From Agrobacterium tumefaciens (lineage in GTDB: Bacteria; Pseudomonadota; Alphaproteobacteria; Rhizobiales; Rhizobiaceae), in assembly GCA_017744915.1 (NCBI GenBank), contig JAGIAH010000005.1, positions 186,001-250,000 of the forward strand: a DNA stretch of 64,000 bases, written 5' to 3'. Position numbers and translations under genes: made by a program. Below, one piece after another: positions 10,594 to 19,517 of the stretch (position 1 is the stretch's first letter; every line of letters begins with the position of its first letter). Below the pieces are notes generated by a model. It saw only the letters and a program-made list of their open reading frames with translations, had not been told where the DNA came from and ran no database searches.

Positions 10594-11973
10594 TTACCCC
10601 TTCGCCACGCCGTGGTTCCCCTTCGGGAAACCCGAGGCAAGCGCGCTATACCATTTGCCGCTGTTTTTCAGTGTCCGCACCTGCGTATCATAATCCACAT
10701 GCACCAGACCGAAGCGCATGCGATAACCTTCGGCCCATTCAAAATTATCCATCAGGCTCCAGGCGAAATAACCGCGCATCGGATATCCGTCACGGATGAG
10801 ATCGGCGACGATGCCGAGGTGTTCGGCGTAATAATCGAGGCGCGGCTGGTCATCCACCGCACCGTTTTCGACGCCCATATTATAGCAGGCACCGTTTTCG
10901 GTGATGTAGCATTCCGGCAGGTCGTAACGCTTATAGAGGGTCTCGACCAGCGACTTGAGCGCCGGCGCGTAAACCTCCCAGCCGATATCGGTCTTCACAT
11001 CGCTGACTGCGGGAGCCGGCGTGGTGGCGGGGAATTCCGCGCCCGGCGTCGCATCGTCGGCAACGCGCATCGGCGTGTAATAATTCAGGCCCCACCAGTC
11101 GAGCTTCTGGCTGATGATGGCTAGGTCTTCCGCCTCCACGACCGGCATGCGATCACCAAGCGCTTCCATCATCTCGGCCGGATATTCGCCCTTGAAGACC
11201 GGATCGAAAAACGCGCCATTGTGGAACTGGAATGCCCGCTCAGCGGCTTTCAGATCAGCCTCGCTGTCGGATGCCGGGATGACGGAATGGGCATTCAGCA
11301 CGAGCCCTACCGGCACTTTCGGCGCAACGTGGCGGGAGGCTTCCACACCGAAACCATGGGCGAGATTGATATGATGCATGGCGGCAAGGGCCGCCTCCAT
11401 GTTACGCTCGCCCGGCGCGTGAATGCCATAGAGATGGCTGAGCCACACCGCGCACCAGGGTTCGTTGAAGGTCGCCATCGCATCCAGCCGGTCGCCGAGA
11501 CGGGCCATGACGGTCTTGGCATAACGCTGGAAGGCGTGCGCGGTGGAGCGCGAGGCCCAGCCGCCATCACCCATCAGCGTCAGCGGCAGATCCCAATGGT
11601 AAAGCGTCGCATAGGTCTTGATGCCGCGCGCCTTGCAGCCATCGATGAGGCGGTCGTAAAAATCCAGGCCCTTTTCGTTGATCGGCCCGAAACCATCGGG
11701 AATGATGCGCGGCCAGGCAATGGAGAAACGATAGGCCTCGACACCCATCTCCTTGATGAGATCTAGGTCTTCTTCCCAGCGATTGTAATGGTCGCAGGCG
11801 ATATCGCCATTGTGACGCCCGAAGACATGGCCCGGCATATTGCAGAAGGCATCCCAGATGGAGGGCTTGCGGCCATCCGCCTTGGTTGCGCCTTCGATCT
11901 GGAACGAGGCGGTCGCGACGCCGAACAGGAAATCACCGGGGAAACGGGCAGCAAGCGCTTTGGGATCGGTCAT
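10594..11973 (-). CDS. abg: Beta-glucosidase, glycoside hydrolase family 1
   Basis: The 459-residue protein is a retaining GH1 enzyme that hydrolyses beta-glucosides and beta-galactosides with cytoplasmic location (no signal peptide). The acid/base glutamate is in TFNEPW (Glu171 counting Met1) and the nucleophile in YITENG near residue 359. Sequence blocks such as GVATASFQIEG and WSLMDNFEWAEGYRMRFGL match the Agrobacterium Abg enzyme as I remember it, with only scattered substitutions. It is the main taxonomic anchor of the window. A palindrome AAAGCGCTTT lies about 125 bases upstream. No sugar transporter gene is adjacent. Confidence 0.96.
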   Translation of the reverse strand: MTDPKALAARFPGDFLFGVATASFQIEGATKADGRKPSIWDAFCNMPGHVFGRHNGDIACDHYNRWEEDLDLIKEMGVEAYRFSIAWPRIIPDGFGPINEKGLDFYDRLIDGCKARGIKTYATLYHWDLPLTLMGDGGWASRSTAHAFQRYAKTVMARLGDRLDAMATFNEPWCAVWLSHLYGIHAPGERNMEAALAAMHHINLAHGFGVEASRHVAPKVPVGLVLNAHSVIPASDSEADLKAAERAFQFHNGAFFDPVFKGEYPAEMMEALGDRMPVVEAEDLAIISQKLDWWGLNYYTPMRVADDATPGAEFPATTPAPAVSDVKTDIGWEVYAPALKSLVETLYKRYDLPECYITENGACYNMGVENGAVDDQPRLDYYAEHLGIVADLIRDGYPMRGYFAWSLMDNFEWAEGYRMRFGLVHVDYDTQVRTLKNSGKWYSALASGFPKGNHGVAKG

Positions 11974-12525
11974 CTAAGAGGCCCTTCGTCATCCATCGAG
12001 CGTGAAAAGATCAGCAGCGGTTTAGACCATGTCGCTTGCGAGGTACAGTCGGGAGACGTGAAATCTACAACGTTTCAGACTGCGCAGTTAACAGGTCCAA
12101 AGCGCTTTACATGCGGAGATGCCACCGCGACGGCACTGCCGGCGGCGCAGGAGACAGGCCCGGCGAATGCGGGTGAAATGGGGAAGTGGTGGAAGTTTTG
12201 CATTCACCGGGCCGCATCACCCAGACCGCAATCACGGCCCGTCGTCTACAGCCTTTTCACGGCATCTATCCGATCAGCCCTTCCCGCCTCTGGCCCGGCG
12301 GGACGCCTCCCCGAAACACGGTTTGCCAGAACCATGCTTGTCGATGCCGGCCTCCGGTTCGCGAAAGGCGCCGCGCGTATCGCCCTTCCGTTCCGGTTGC
12401 GGGAAGAATGATGCGGCCAAATGGGGTGATGGGGATGGGAGAGGAAGGATTTTTTCGAAAGTAACTGAAAAGGATGGAGGGATGGCACAGAGTTGTCCTC
12501 GCCATTCGGAGAAGATCGCAAGCAA
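11974..12525. other. Long intergenic region upstream of abg
   Basis: About 550 bases contain no ORF with recognisable protein features. Open frames here have no good ribosome sites and give arginine/proline-rich shadow products. Apart from the LacI-like palindrome at 12099-12108 I see no definite element. It may hold the abg promoter, or a decayed gene or small RNA. Confidence 0.5.
12099..12108. promoter_or_regulatory. LacI/GalR-type operator-like palindrome upstream of abg
   Basis: The perfect palindrome AAAGCGCTTT with a central CG is the classic core of operators bound by LacI/GalR regulators. It sits about 126 bases upstream of the abg start codon. The regulator is not identified; no LacI gene is directly adjacent to abg. 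Confidence 0.45.
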
Positions 12526-12526
12526 G

Positions 12527-12668
12527 CCCCCTCATCCGTCCCTTCGGGCCACCTTCTCCCCGGCGGGGGGAAGAAATGTGCAGAGCCCCCCGCGTTTGGC
12601 AAGGAGCGTGACGCTTGTTCTTCTCCCCGCCGGGGAGAAGTGCCGGAGCGAAGCGAGGCGATGAGGGG
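12527..12668. repeat. Intergenic palindromic element, family D copy 1
   Basis: Two inverted modules, each with the stem CTTCTCCCCGGCGGGGAGAAG or a near copy, end outward in CCCCTCATCC and GATGAGGGG. The stems face inward here, opposite to copies at 43831-43955 and 54119-54243. It lies downstream of xylA. Confidence 0.87.
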
Positions 12669-12697
12669 CAACGCTGCCGCCGCCCCCTTTTATCGCA

Positions 12698-14008
12698 TCA
12701 AACGTAACGATTGACCACGTTTTCGAGATATTCCTGGCGGCCGGACTTCGGCTCGGGGTTGATATCCTCACGCTCCACCAGTGCCGCGATCTCTTCGAGT
12801 TTCAGCTCGCCGCGCAGCATCTTCTGCGCTTCGGCAGAATCCCACTTGGCGTAACGCTCGGAAAGCGGCTTCGACAGCGCGCCGTCCTCGACCATCTTCG
12901 CCGCCGCCTTCAGGCCGCGGGCGCAGCAATCCATGCCGCCGATATGGCCGATCAGCAGGTCCTGCGGATCGAGCGACTGGCGACGCAGCTTGGAATCGAA
13001 GTTGGTGCCGCCATTCTTGAAACCGCCACCAGCGAGAACATGGTAATAGGCAAGCGCCATTTCCGGCACGTTATTGGGGAACTGGTCGGTATCCCAGCCG
13101 GACTGGTAATCGTTGCGGTTCATGTCGATGGAGCCGAAAATGCCGAAGGCATTGGCCATGGCAAGCTCATGCTCGAAAGAATGGCCGGCGAGAATGGCGT
13201 GGCCCTGCTCGATATTGACCTTCACTTCCTTTTCCAGCCCGTTCTTCTGCAGGAAGGCATAAACGGTGGCGACGTCGTAGTCATACTGGTGCTTGGTCGG
13301 CTCCTGCGGCTTGGGCTCGATCAGGATCGTGCCTTCGAAGCCGATCTTGTATTTATATTCCACCACCAGATTGAGGAAGCGGCCGAGCTGGTCGAGCTCG
13401 CGGGAAAGATCGGTGTTGAGCAGGGTCTCGTAACCTTCACGACCGCCCCACAGAACATAGTTCGCGCCGCCAAGCTTCTTGGTGGCATCCATGCAGGTCT
13501 TCACGGTCGCGGCGGAGAAAGCGAAGACATCCGGGTCGGGATTGGTTGCTGCACCGGACATGAAACGACGGTTGGAGAAGAGGTTGGCCGTGCCCCAGAG
13601 GAGTTTCACGCCAGTCTTGGCCTGCTTTTCAGCAAAATAATCAACGATTTCGTTGAGGTTCTTCGTATTCTCGGCGAAGTTTTTGCCTTCCGGGCGCACG
13701 TCCGCATCGTGGAAGCAATAAAATGGCGAACCGAGCAGCGAGAAAAATTCGAAGGCGACATCGGCCTTCAGCTTGGCGGCCTGCATCGTGTCTTCGAACC
13801 ACGGGCGCTGGAAGGTCTGGCCACCAAAGGGGTCACCGCCCGGCCAGGTGAAGGTGTGCCAGTAAGCCACCGCAAAACGCAGGTGATCTTCCATGCGCTT
13901 GCCGGCGACGATCTCGTCGGGATTGTAATGACGGAAAGCCAGCGGATTGGTGCTGTCGGGGCCTTCATATTTGATCTTGGCGATATCGCCGAAAAAACCT
14001 GTGCTCAT
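12698..14008 (-). CDS. xylA: Xylose isomerase
   Basis: The 436-residue enzyme interconverts D-xylose and D-xylulose. Family hallmarks include [11 protein letters not shown], the catalytic histidine in [12 protein letters not shown] (His100), the metal-binding [15 protein letters not shown] block, and the [16 protein letters not shown] segment. The start at 14008 has AGGAGG seven bases upstream; the open frame to 14104 runs into repeat C and is not coding. It follows xylB in the same direction, separated by about 230 bases filled by repeat family C. Confidence 0.96.
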   Translation of the reverse strand: MSTGFFGDIAKIKYEGPDSTNPLAFRHYNPDEIVAGKRMEDHLRFAVAYWHTFTWPGGDPFGGQTFQRPWFEDTMQAAKLKADVAFEFFSLLGSPFYCFHDADVRPEGKNFAENTKNLNEIVDYFAEKQAKTGVKLLWGTANLFSNRRFMSGAATNPDPDVFAFSAATVKTCMDATKKLGGANYVLWGGREGYETLLNTDLSRELDQLGRFLNLVVEYKYKIGFEGTILIEPKPQEPTKHQYDYDVATVYAFLQKNGLEKEVKVNIEQGHAILAGHSFEHELAMANAFGIFGSIDMNRNDYQSGWDTDQFPNNVPEMALAYYHVLAGGGFKNGGTNFDSKLRRQSLDPQDLLIGHIGGMDCCARGLKAAAKMVEDGALSKPLSERYAKWDSAEAQKMLRGELKLEEIAALVEREDINPEPKSGRQEYLENVVNRYV

Positions 14009-14070
14009 GGTGATCCTCCTCTTGGGGTGGGTTTGGTTGGTGTTCGGTATAGGTTGGAGAGTGTTGCTCA

Positions 14071-14221
14071 CCCCCCTCTGTCCTGCCGGACATCTCCCCC
14101 TCAAGGGAGGAGATCGACTCGCGGTTAGTTCTTGTCCTCACGTGAGGCTGAAGATGGAGCGAGAGGCAGCGCCCTGCTGATCTCCCCGCTTGAGAGAGAT
14201 GTCCGGCAGGGCAGAGGGGGG
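14071..14221. repeat. Intergenic palindromic element, family C copy 1
   Basis: About 150 bases with inverted arms of roughly 45 bases (CCCCCTCTG, CCTGCCGGACATCTC, GGGGAGATC and their complements) around an unrelated centre. It sits between xylB and xylA. A second copy with the same arms and a different centre is at 26162-26297. Confidence 0.88.
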
Positions 14222-14241
14222 TAAACCGCGCACTCCGTGTC

Positions 14242-15696
14242 TCAATGCGAAAGCGCCCGAATAGCCGGATAAAGCGCGTGATACCGCCGGTAAGCCTCCT
14301 CATAGGCACCCGCCAGCGCCGCCACCGGCTCGATCGTCCGCGCCGTCTCCGGCTGCGAGCAGACGGCAACCGGATCGGCCCCGGTCGCGGCGATGAGGCC
14401 AAGGCGGGCGGCGCCGAAGGCCGCGCCGAAATCGCCCTCGGCAGGGATATCGACGGGTACGCCGAGCGAGGTAGCGATCGAGGCCAGCCAATAGGCCGAG
14501 CGCGAGCCGCCGCCGATGGCGGTGACGCGGGAAATCGAGGTACCGGCGGATTTCAGCGCTTCGAGATTATCCCTGATTGCGAAGGTGACGCCTTCCAGCA
14601 CGGCCTGGGTCAGCGCCTTGCGGTCACTTTCATGCGACAGGCCGATGAAGGAGCCGCGAATGGCAGCATCATTATGCGGCGTGCGCTCGCCGGAGAGATA
14701 GGGCGCGAAAGTAACACCGGTCGGCGCGAGAAGCGTCTCGCCCAACTCGCTGGTCAGATCGGCAGCGGATTGGCCGGTGAGGCGCGAATACCAGTTCAAC
14801 GCATCTGTCGCGGAAAGGATGACGCCCATCTGGTGCCAGGTGTTGGGCAACGCATGGCAGAAAGCGTGCACGGCGCTTTCCGGCTTCGGCAGGTAAGACG
14901 CATTGGCGGCGAAAAGTACGCCCGATGTGCCGAGCGATACGAAGGCATGGCCTTCCTTCACCGTGCCCATGCCGCAGGCCGAGGCCGCATTGTCACCCGC
15001 GCCACCGGCGACAACGACACGGCCGGAAATGCCCCATTCGGAAGCCAGTTCAGCGCGCAGAACGCCCGCCTCATCCGTGCCTTCCACCAGCGACGGCATG
15101 TGTTTCTCATCAAGCCCGGTGGCGGCGAGAAGCTCGGAGGACCATTTGCGCGCACCGGTATCGAGCCAGGAGGTACCGGCGGAATCAGACATTTCCGAGA
15201 TATATTCGCCGGTCAGCCACAGCCGCAGATAATCCTTCGGCAGCAAGACCTTGGCGACTTTCGCGAAGATTTCAGGTTCGTTCTTCGCCACCCACGCGAG
15301 CTTCGGCGCGGTAAAGCCGGGGAAGACGATATTGCCGGTGATCTTGCGGAAGCGTGGATCGGCATCGAGTGCGGCGGCTTCGGCATGGGAACGCGTGTCG
15401 TTCCACAAAATGCAGGGGCGCAGCACCTTGCCGTCCGCATCGATCAGCGTCGCGCCATGCATCTGGCCGGAAAGGCCGATGCCTTTCACGGCGGCAAGCT
15501 CCTTCGGAAACTTCTGCTTCAGGCCGGCAACGGCGGTTTTCGTCGCGGCAATCCAGTCCGCCGGGTCCTGTTCCGACCAGCCGTGATGCAGGCGCGAAAC
15601 ATCCAGCGAGCCGTTGGCCGAACCGATGATTTTCTGATCGCCGCCCATCAGCAGGGCTTTGACGCCGGATGTGCCAAGATCGAGACCGAGATACAT
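14242..15696 (-). CDS. xylB: Xylulokinase
   Basis: The 484-residue FGGY kinase phosphorylates D-xylulose to D-xylulose 5-phosphate. It opens with the ATP phosphate loop MYLGLDLGTSGVKAL and contains GGAGDNAASACG, which carries the catalytic aspartate, plus ATAIGGGSRS in the second FGGY domain. The ATG at 15696 is preceded by GGAG at good spacing and gives the usual length; upstream ATGs at 15735 and 15708 are alternatives. It follows the LacI-type regulator after 48 bases and precedes xylA. Confidence 0.95.
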   Translation of the reverse strand: MYLGLDLGTSGVKALLMGGDQKIIGSANGSLDVSRLHHGWSEQDPADWIAATKTAVAGLKQKFPKELAAVKGIGLSGQMHGATLIDADGKVLRPCILWNDTRSHAEAAALDADPRFRKITGNIVFPGFTAPKLAWVAKNEPEIFAKVAKVLLPKDYLRLWLTGEYISEMSDSAGTSWLDTGARKWSSELLAATGLDEKHMPSLVEGTDEAGVLRAELASEWGISGRVVVAGGAGDNAASACGMGTVKEGHAFVSLGTSGVLFAANASYLPKPESAVHAFCHALPNTWHQMGVILSATDALNWYSRLTGQSAADLTSELGETLLAPTGVTFAPYLSGERTPHNDAAIRGSFIGLSHESDRKALTQAVLEGVTFAIRDNLEALKSAGTSISRVTAIGGGSRSAYWLASIATSLGVPVDIPAEGDFGAAFGAARLGLIAATGADPVAVCSQPETARTIEPVAALAGAYEEAYRRYHALYPAIRALSH

Positions 15697-15744
15697 GTAT
15701 TTCTCCATTCCGGCGCTCCATGCGCCAAATTTCATGCGGTTTGC

Positions 15745-16767
15745 TCAGGGAAGATTGTCCCTGAGGAATATGTCGATACGGATACGTTCCTGCGCGGCGA
15801 TGACGGGCAGGCCATCGGCGCGCGCCTTCAATACGCGGATGGCGCTGCGCACCTCGTGGCCGGCATCCTGGTTGAGCACGGCATCGAGCACCCCTTCCCG
15901 CAGCGCATTGGCGGTGTTTTCCGTCAGCTCATGGGCGATGACCGAAAGCGGCCTGTCCTCACCCCGCGCTCTCAGCGCGCGGATGAGACCGCGATTGCCC
16001 GCGCCGAGACTGTAAACTCCTGACAGCGCGGCATTGCCGAGCGCCCCGCCCACCAGCGCCTCCACGGTCGCCGGGTCATCCTTGCCCTCCAGCACCGGCA
16101 GCAGCCGCAATTGCGGAAATTCGCTTTCGATGACGGAGCGGAAACCCTCCAGACGCTCGCGATGGTCGCGCACCAGCATGGAGCCGGCAACGACCGCGAC
16201 ATCGCCCCCGCGTCCGGAAAGGAAACGCCCCATCAGGCTCGCCGCCGTGCGCCCGGCCGCGGCGTTGTCGACACCGGCATAATGATCACGCCGCGAACCG
16301 GAAAGATCGGAAACCAGTGTCACTGTGGCAATGCCGTCTTCCGCCAGCCGGTCGGCGGCTTCGGCCACATCTTCAGAATCGGTGGCGACAAAGGCCACGC
16401 CCGACGGTTTTTCCCGCCGCGCAACCTCCAGGGCCTCGGTCAGCGCCGCCGCATTGAAGGGCGGCACCTCGATGACGCGGATCGCCGTGCGCTCCAGATG
16501 CGCGCGGGCGGCAGCGGCCCGCACCTCGGCCCTCAGCGTCGCCATGAAGGAATTGTCATTGCCCGGCAGGATGAAGACCAGCGAATAATTGCGGCCCTTG
16601 GCAAGATTGGCCGCCGCGATATCGCGCACATAACCAAGCTCGGCAATCGCCGCTTCAACGCGGGCGCGGGTGGCGGCATGCACGCCGGGGCGCATGTTGA
16701 GCACCCGGTCGATGGTGGCGAGGCTGACGCCAGCGCGTTCGGCAATATCGTGAACTGTCGGCTTCAT
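15745..16767 (-). CDS. LacI-family regulator of xylose genes
   Basis: The 340-residue protein has an N-terminal LacI helix-turn-helix (TVHDIAERAGVSLATIDRVLN, residues 3-23), the hinge region, and a periplasmic-binding-protein-like sugar domain. ATG 16767 has GGGAGGAG upstream; the longer frame to 16839 would read through the operator-like palindrome. Being directly upstream of xylB and co-directional, it probably controls xylBA and itself; xylose as inducer is inference. The site at 16822-16839 is a candidate autoregulatory operator. Confidence 0.88.
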   Translation of the reverse strand: MKPTVHDIAERAGVSLATIDRVLNMRPGVHAATRARVEAAIAELGYVRDIAAANLAKGRNYSLVFILPGNDNSFMATLRAEVRAAAARAHLERTAIRVIEVPPFNAAALTEALEVARREKPSGVAFVATDSEDVAEAADRLAEDGIATVTLVSDLSGSRRDHYAGVDNAAAGRTAASLMGRFLSGRGGDVAVVAGSMLVRDHRERLEGFRSVIESEFPQLRLLPVLEGKDDPATVEALVGGALGNAALSGVYSLGAGNRGLIRALRARGEDRPLSVIAHELTENTANALREGVLDAVLNQDAGHEVRSAIRVLKARADGLPVIAAQERIRIDIFLRDNLP

Positions 16768-16821
16768 GGCTCCTCCCTCACCTCTTGAATATCCAGCTTT
16801 GAGGCCGTCGTAAACCGAAAA

Positions 16822-16839
16822 ATGATGTACGTACCTCAT
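16822..16839. promoter_or_regulatory. Palindromic operator upstream of the LacI/xylBA genes
   Basis: ATGATGTACGTACCTCAT is an 18-base inverted repeat with one mismatched pair and a central CG. It lies about 55 bases upstream of the LacI-type start codon and shares the core with the perfect palindrome at 17728-17745. Confidence 0.6.
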
Positions 16840-16920
16840 ATTTCATCAATCGTCCGCCGGGCGCACTGCCATATCGTCGTTGAAGAGGCTGCACCCCGGC
16901 TGGAGGGAAATTTCGGGGCG

Positions 16921-16958
16921 AAAAAAGGCAGGCGAACCGACAATGCAGGCGCCCGCCT
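16921..16958 (-). terminator. Terminator downstream of the FMN-binding protein gene
   Basis: On the minus strand AGGCGGGC and GCCTGCCT form a stem with a 17-base loop, followed by TTTTTTCG. It lies between the stop at 16990 and the LacI promoter. Confidence 0.65.
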
Positions 16959-16989
16959 TGCCGCCATTCGGCTGGACGCGGCGTAGCGC

Positions 16990-17640
16990 TTAATAGAGCG
17001 TCCGCCGGTAATCCTGCTCCAGCTGATCGTCCATCCTTTGCATTTCGTCCTTGCTGGCCGGGGCGCCGGTCGTCTCGTCCAGAATAATCTTGATGAGCGA
17101 AGGCATCTCCGCGCGGCGCTGAAAATGCGCCGGATCCCACAGGTGGGAGCGCCTGAACGCCTTGGCGCAATGCATGAAAACCTCGGTCACCCTTATGACG
17201 ATGGCAAGCCTGGGCGTCCGCTCCGCGATGCTCATGCGCTTCAGCAGTTCCGGATCCCGGGACAGAGTGGCGCGGCCATTAACGCGCAGCGTGTCATCGA
17301 AGCCGGGCACGATGAACAACAGCCCGACATTGGGATTGGCGATGATATTGCTGAGCGTATCGAGGCGATTATTGCCGGGCCGATCGGGGATCGCCAGGGT
17401 ACGTTCATCAAGCACCTGCACGAATCCGCAAGGATCGCCGCGAGGGCTGACATCCGCCTTCCCTTCCAGATTCTGGGTGCCGATGCACAGGAAGGGAGAC
17501 CGCCTTATGAATTCCCGCGCGTGCTCTCCAAGCGTCTCCTGACACTTCAATACCGCCAGCGAATGCGTGGGTTCGAACAGGCCACGAAGCGACTGTTCAT
17601 CCGCAATGGTAAAATCTGGATTGAGTTGCAAGCCCGTCAT
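16990..17640 (-). CDS. Pyridoxamine 5'-phosphate oxidase-like FMN-binding protein
   Basis: The 216-residue protein belongs to the PNPOx-like flavin-binding split-barrel family (the MSMEG_1024-type group, from memory). Supporting blocks are SPFLCIGTQNLEGKADVSPRGD, LAIPDRPGNNRLDTL, and VGLLFIVPGFDDTLRVNGRA. Members bind FMN or F420; the substrate is unknown and it is unlikely to make PLP. The start at 17640 has GGGAGGGATC upstream; the open frame to 17799 crosses the palindromic operator and is rejected. It has its own promoter region and terminator. Confidence 0.85.
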   Translation of the reverse strand: MTGLQLNPDFTIADEQSLRGLFEPTHSLAVLKCQETLGEHAREFIRRSPFLCIGTQNLEGKADVSPRGDPCGFVQVLDERTLAIPDRPGNNRLDTLSNIIANPNVGLLFIVPGFDDTLRVNGRATLSRDPELLKRMSIAERTPRLAIVIRVTEVFMHCAKAFRRSHLWDPAHFQRRAEMPSLIKIILDETTGAPASKDEMQRMDDQLEQDYRRTLY

Positions 17641-17727
17641 GATCCCTCCCTGAACTGCCGCAAGCCGCAGGGCAAAGCCGCTGCCGATCACCCTTCCGAC
17701 CGCTTCCATCTCCCGCCGGAAGCGTTT

Positions 17728-17745
17728 TTGAGGTACGTACCTCAA
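17728..17745. promoter_or_regulatory. Perfect palindromic operator upstream of the FMN-binding protein gene
   Basis: TTGAGGTACGTACCTCAA is a perfect 18-base palindrome about 88 bases before the start codon at 17640. It shares GTACGTACCTCA with the site at 16822-16839, so one regulator may bind both; the LacI-type protein encoded between them is the obvious candidate. Confidence 0.65.
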
Positions 17746-17837
17746 GAAACATATACATCGGTTGTCCCATGCGATCAACCGGGGGATTCCGGAATTCATT
17801 CCGCGCCTGTCACATGCGCGAGCGGTATTGCCCCGAC

Positions 17838-17867
17838 AAAAAAGGGGCCGTCATTTTCGACGGCCCC
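17838..17867 (-). terminator. Rho-independent terminator of emrAB
   Basis: On the minus strand the stem GGGGCCGTC/GACGGCCCC with loop GAAAAT is followed by TTTTTTTGTC. It lies 33 bases after the emrB stop codon. Confidence 0.92.
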
Positions 17868-17899
17868 AGCTCTGCGGTGGATGGGAGGGGATTCTTTTG

Positions 17900-19483
17900 T
17901 CAGTGCGCGGCGTCAGGCGGCGGCGCAGCTTTTGGTTTCTGGATCAGCACGGTCATGAAGATCAGGCTGGAGAACAAAATCGTCAGCGCAAAAAACACAT
18001 CCGCGAAGGCCAAAATCCATGCCTGCTGCGAGACCATGCCAACCATTTTCTTGACCGCGACGGAAGCGCCGTCCAGCCCGTAGGAATCGTAGTTGGCACC
18101 CACACTGTTCAGCCATTCCAGCGCCTTCGGGTTGGAATAGCTGATATGTTCGGCGAGCCGCACATAATGGTCGTCCGTGCGCTGCGACAGCATGGTGTTG
18201 ATGATGGCAAGACCGACTGCACCACCGAGGTTACGCGTGAGGTTGAACAGGCCGGACGCGTTGCGGATACGGGCCGGCGGCAGGGTGCCGAGCGCGATGT
18301 TGTTGATCGGCACCATGCACATCATCAGGCCGAAACCGCGCAGGATCTGGGGGATCAGCAGCTCGTAGAAATCCCAGTCGGTCGTCACATGCGTCATGAT
18401 CCATGTGCCGCAGCCGAAGCTGATGAAGCCGATCGCCATCATCGCCCGCGGGTCGAGCTTGGTGGAGACCTTGCCGGCAATCGGCGCGGTGAAGAACATG
18501 GCAAGACCGGAGACGAACATCGTCTCGCCGATCATCAGCGCATCGTAACCCCTCACCCGGCCGAGATAGAGCGGGTAAAGATAGGTCAGCCCGTAAAGCC
18601 CGATGCCCATGACGAAGGAGAAGAGCGAGCCGATGGAGAAGTTGCGGTCGGCGAAGGCGCGAATATCCACCACGGGGAATTCCACCTTGAAGGCACGCCA
18701 GAAGAACACCACCGCGCCGATGACCATAGCGACGGAACCCAGGACGATATGCTCGTCGTTGAACCAGTCCTTGTTATTGCCCTCCTCCAGCACATATTCC
18801 AGCGAGCCGAGGAAGACGGCCATGGAGATCAGCCCCCACCAGTCGAATTTCTTCCAGAGCGACTTTTCCGGCTTGTCGAAATCGATCAGGCTCCAGGTAA
18901 GGATGGTGACGATGATGCCGGGAATGATGTTGACGAGGAACAGCCAGTGCCAGGAAAAGGCATTGGAGAGATAACCGCCAACCGTCGGGCCGATGGTCGG
19001 CGCAAGCGTGGCGACCAGACCGATGATCGGCGAGACGACGGAGCGCTTCGAGGGCGGGAAGATCGTAAAGGCAGCCGCAAAGACCGAAGGGATCATGCCG
19101 CCGCCGATAAAGCCCTGGATCGCGCGATAGACGATCATCTGGTCGATATTGGTGGCAGTGGCGCAGAGCGCGCTCGATATGGTGAAGCCCGCAGCACAGG
19201 TGGCGAAGAGCACGCGCGTGGAGAGAATGCGCGCCAGCGTGCCCGAAAGCGGGATCATGATCACTTCCGCGATCAGATAGGAGGTCTGCACCCAGGCGAT
19301 CTCATCCGAGCCGGCACCGAGGCCGGCCTGGATTTCCGCAAGCGAGGCGGAGACGATCTGAATGTCGAGAATGGACATGAACATGCCGAAGACCATCGCG
19401 AAGAACGCGATGAGCCTGCGCCTGTCCATCGGGGGATCGGCGGGGATGGACGCCCCGCCCGTACCGACAACCGTAGCCGCCAT
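17900..19483 (-). CDS. emrB: EmrB/QacA-type MFS multidrug transporter
   Basis: The 527-residue membrane protein fits the DHA2 family of 14-helix drug/proton antiporters. Near the N-terminus FMSILDIQIVSASLAEI resembles the family's first-helix motif, and TIGPTVGGYL is the antiporter motif C. It is encoded 34 bases after the membrane fusion protein gene, so the pair should form a tripartite efflux pump with an outer-membrane channel encoded elsewhere. I recall an emrR-emrAB flavonoid-inducible pump in A. tumefaciens; identity to that system was not verified. Confidence 0.92.
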   Translation of the reverse strand: MAATVVGTGGASIPADPPMDRRRLIAFFAMVFGMFMSILDIQIVSASLAEIQAGLGAGSDEIAWVQTSYLIAEVIMIPLSGTLARILSTRVLFATCAAGFTISSALCATATNIDQMIVYRAIQGFIGGGMIPSVFAAAFTIFPPSKRSVVSPIIGLVATLAPTIGPTVGGYLSNAFSWHWLFLVNIIPGIIVTILTWSLIDFDKPEKSLWKKFDWWGLISMAVFLGSLEYVLEEGNNKDWFNDEHIVLGSVAMVIGAVVFFWRAFKVEFPVVDIRAFADRNFSIGSLFSFVMGIGLYGLTYLYPLYLGRVRGYDALMIGETMFVSGLAMFFTAPIAGKVSTKLDPRAMMAIGFISFGCGTWIMTHVTTDWDFYELLIPQILRGFGLMMCMVPINNIALGTLPPARIRNASGLFNLTRNLGGAVGLAIINTMLSQRTDDHYVRLAEHISYSNPKALEWLNSVGANYDSYGLDGASVAVKKMVGMVSQQAWILAFADVFFALTILFSSLIFMTVLIQKPKAAPPPDAAH

Positions 19484-19517
19484 GATCTTGCCCTCAACGG
19501 TGCGTCAAAGACGCGCC

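Noticed and set aside
11788..12664. Overlapping plus-strand ORFs in the abg-xylA gap
   Set aside because: No ribosome sites and low-complexity Arg/Pro-rich products that run into repeat D; judged non-coding.
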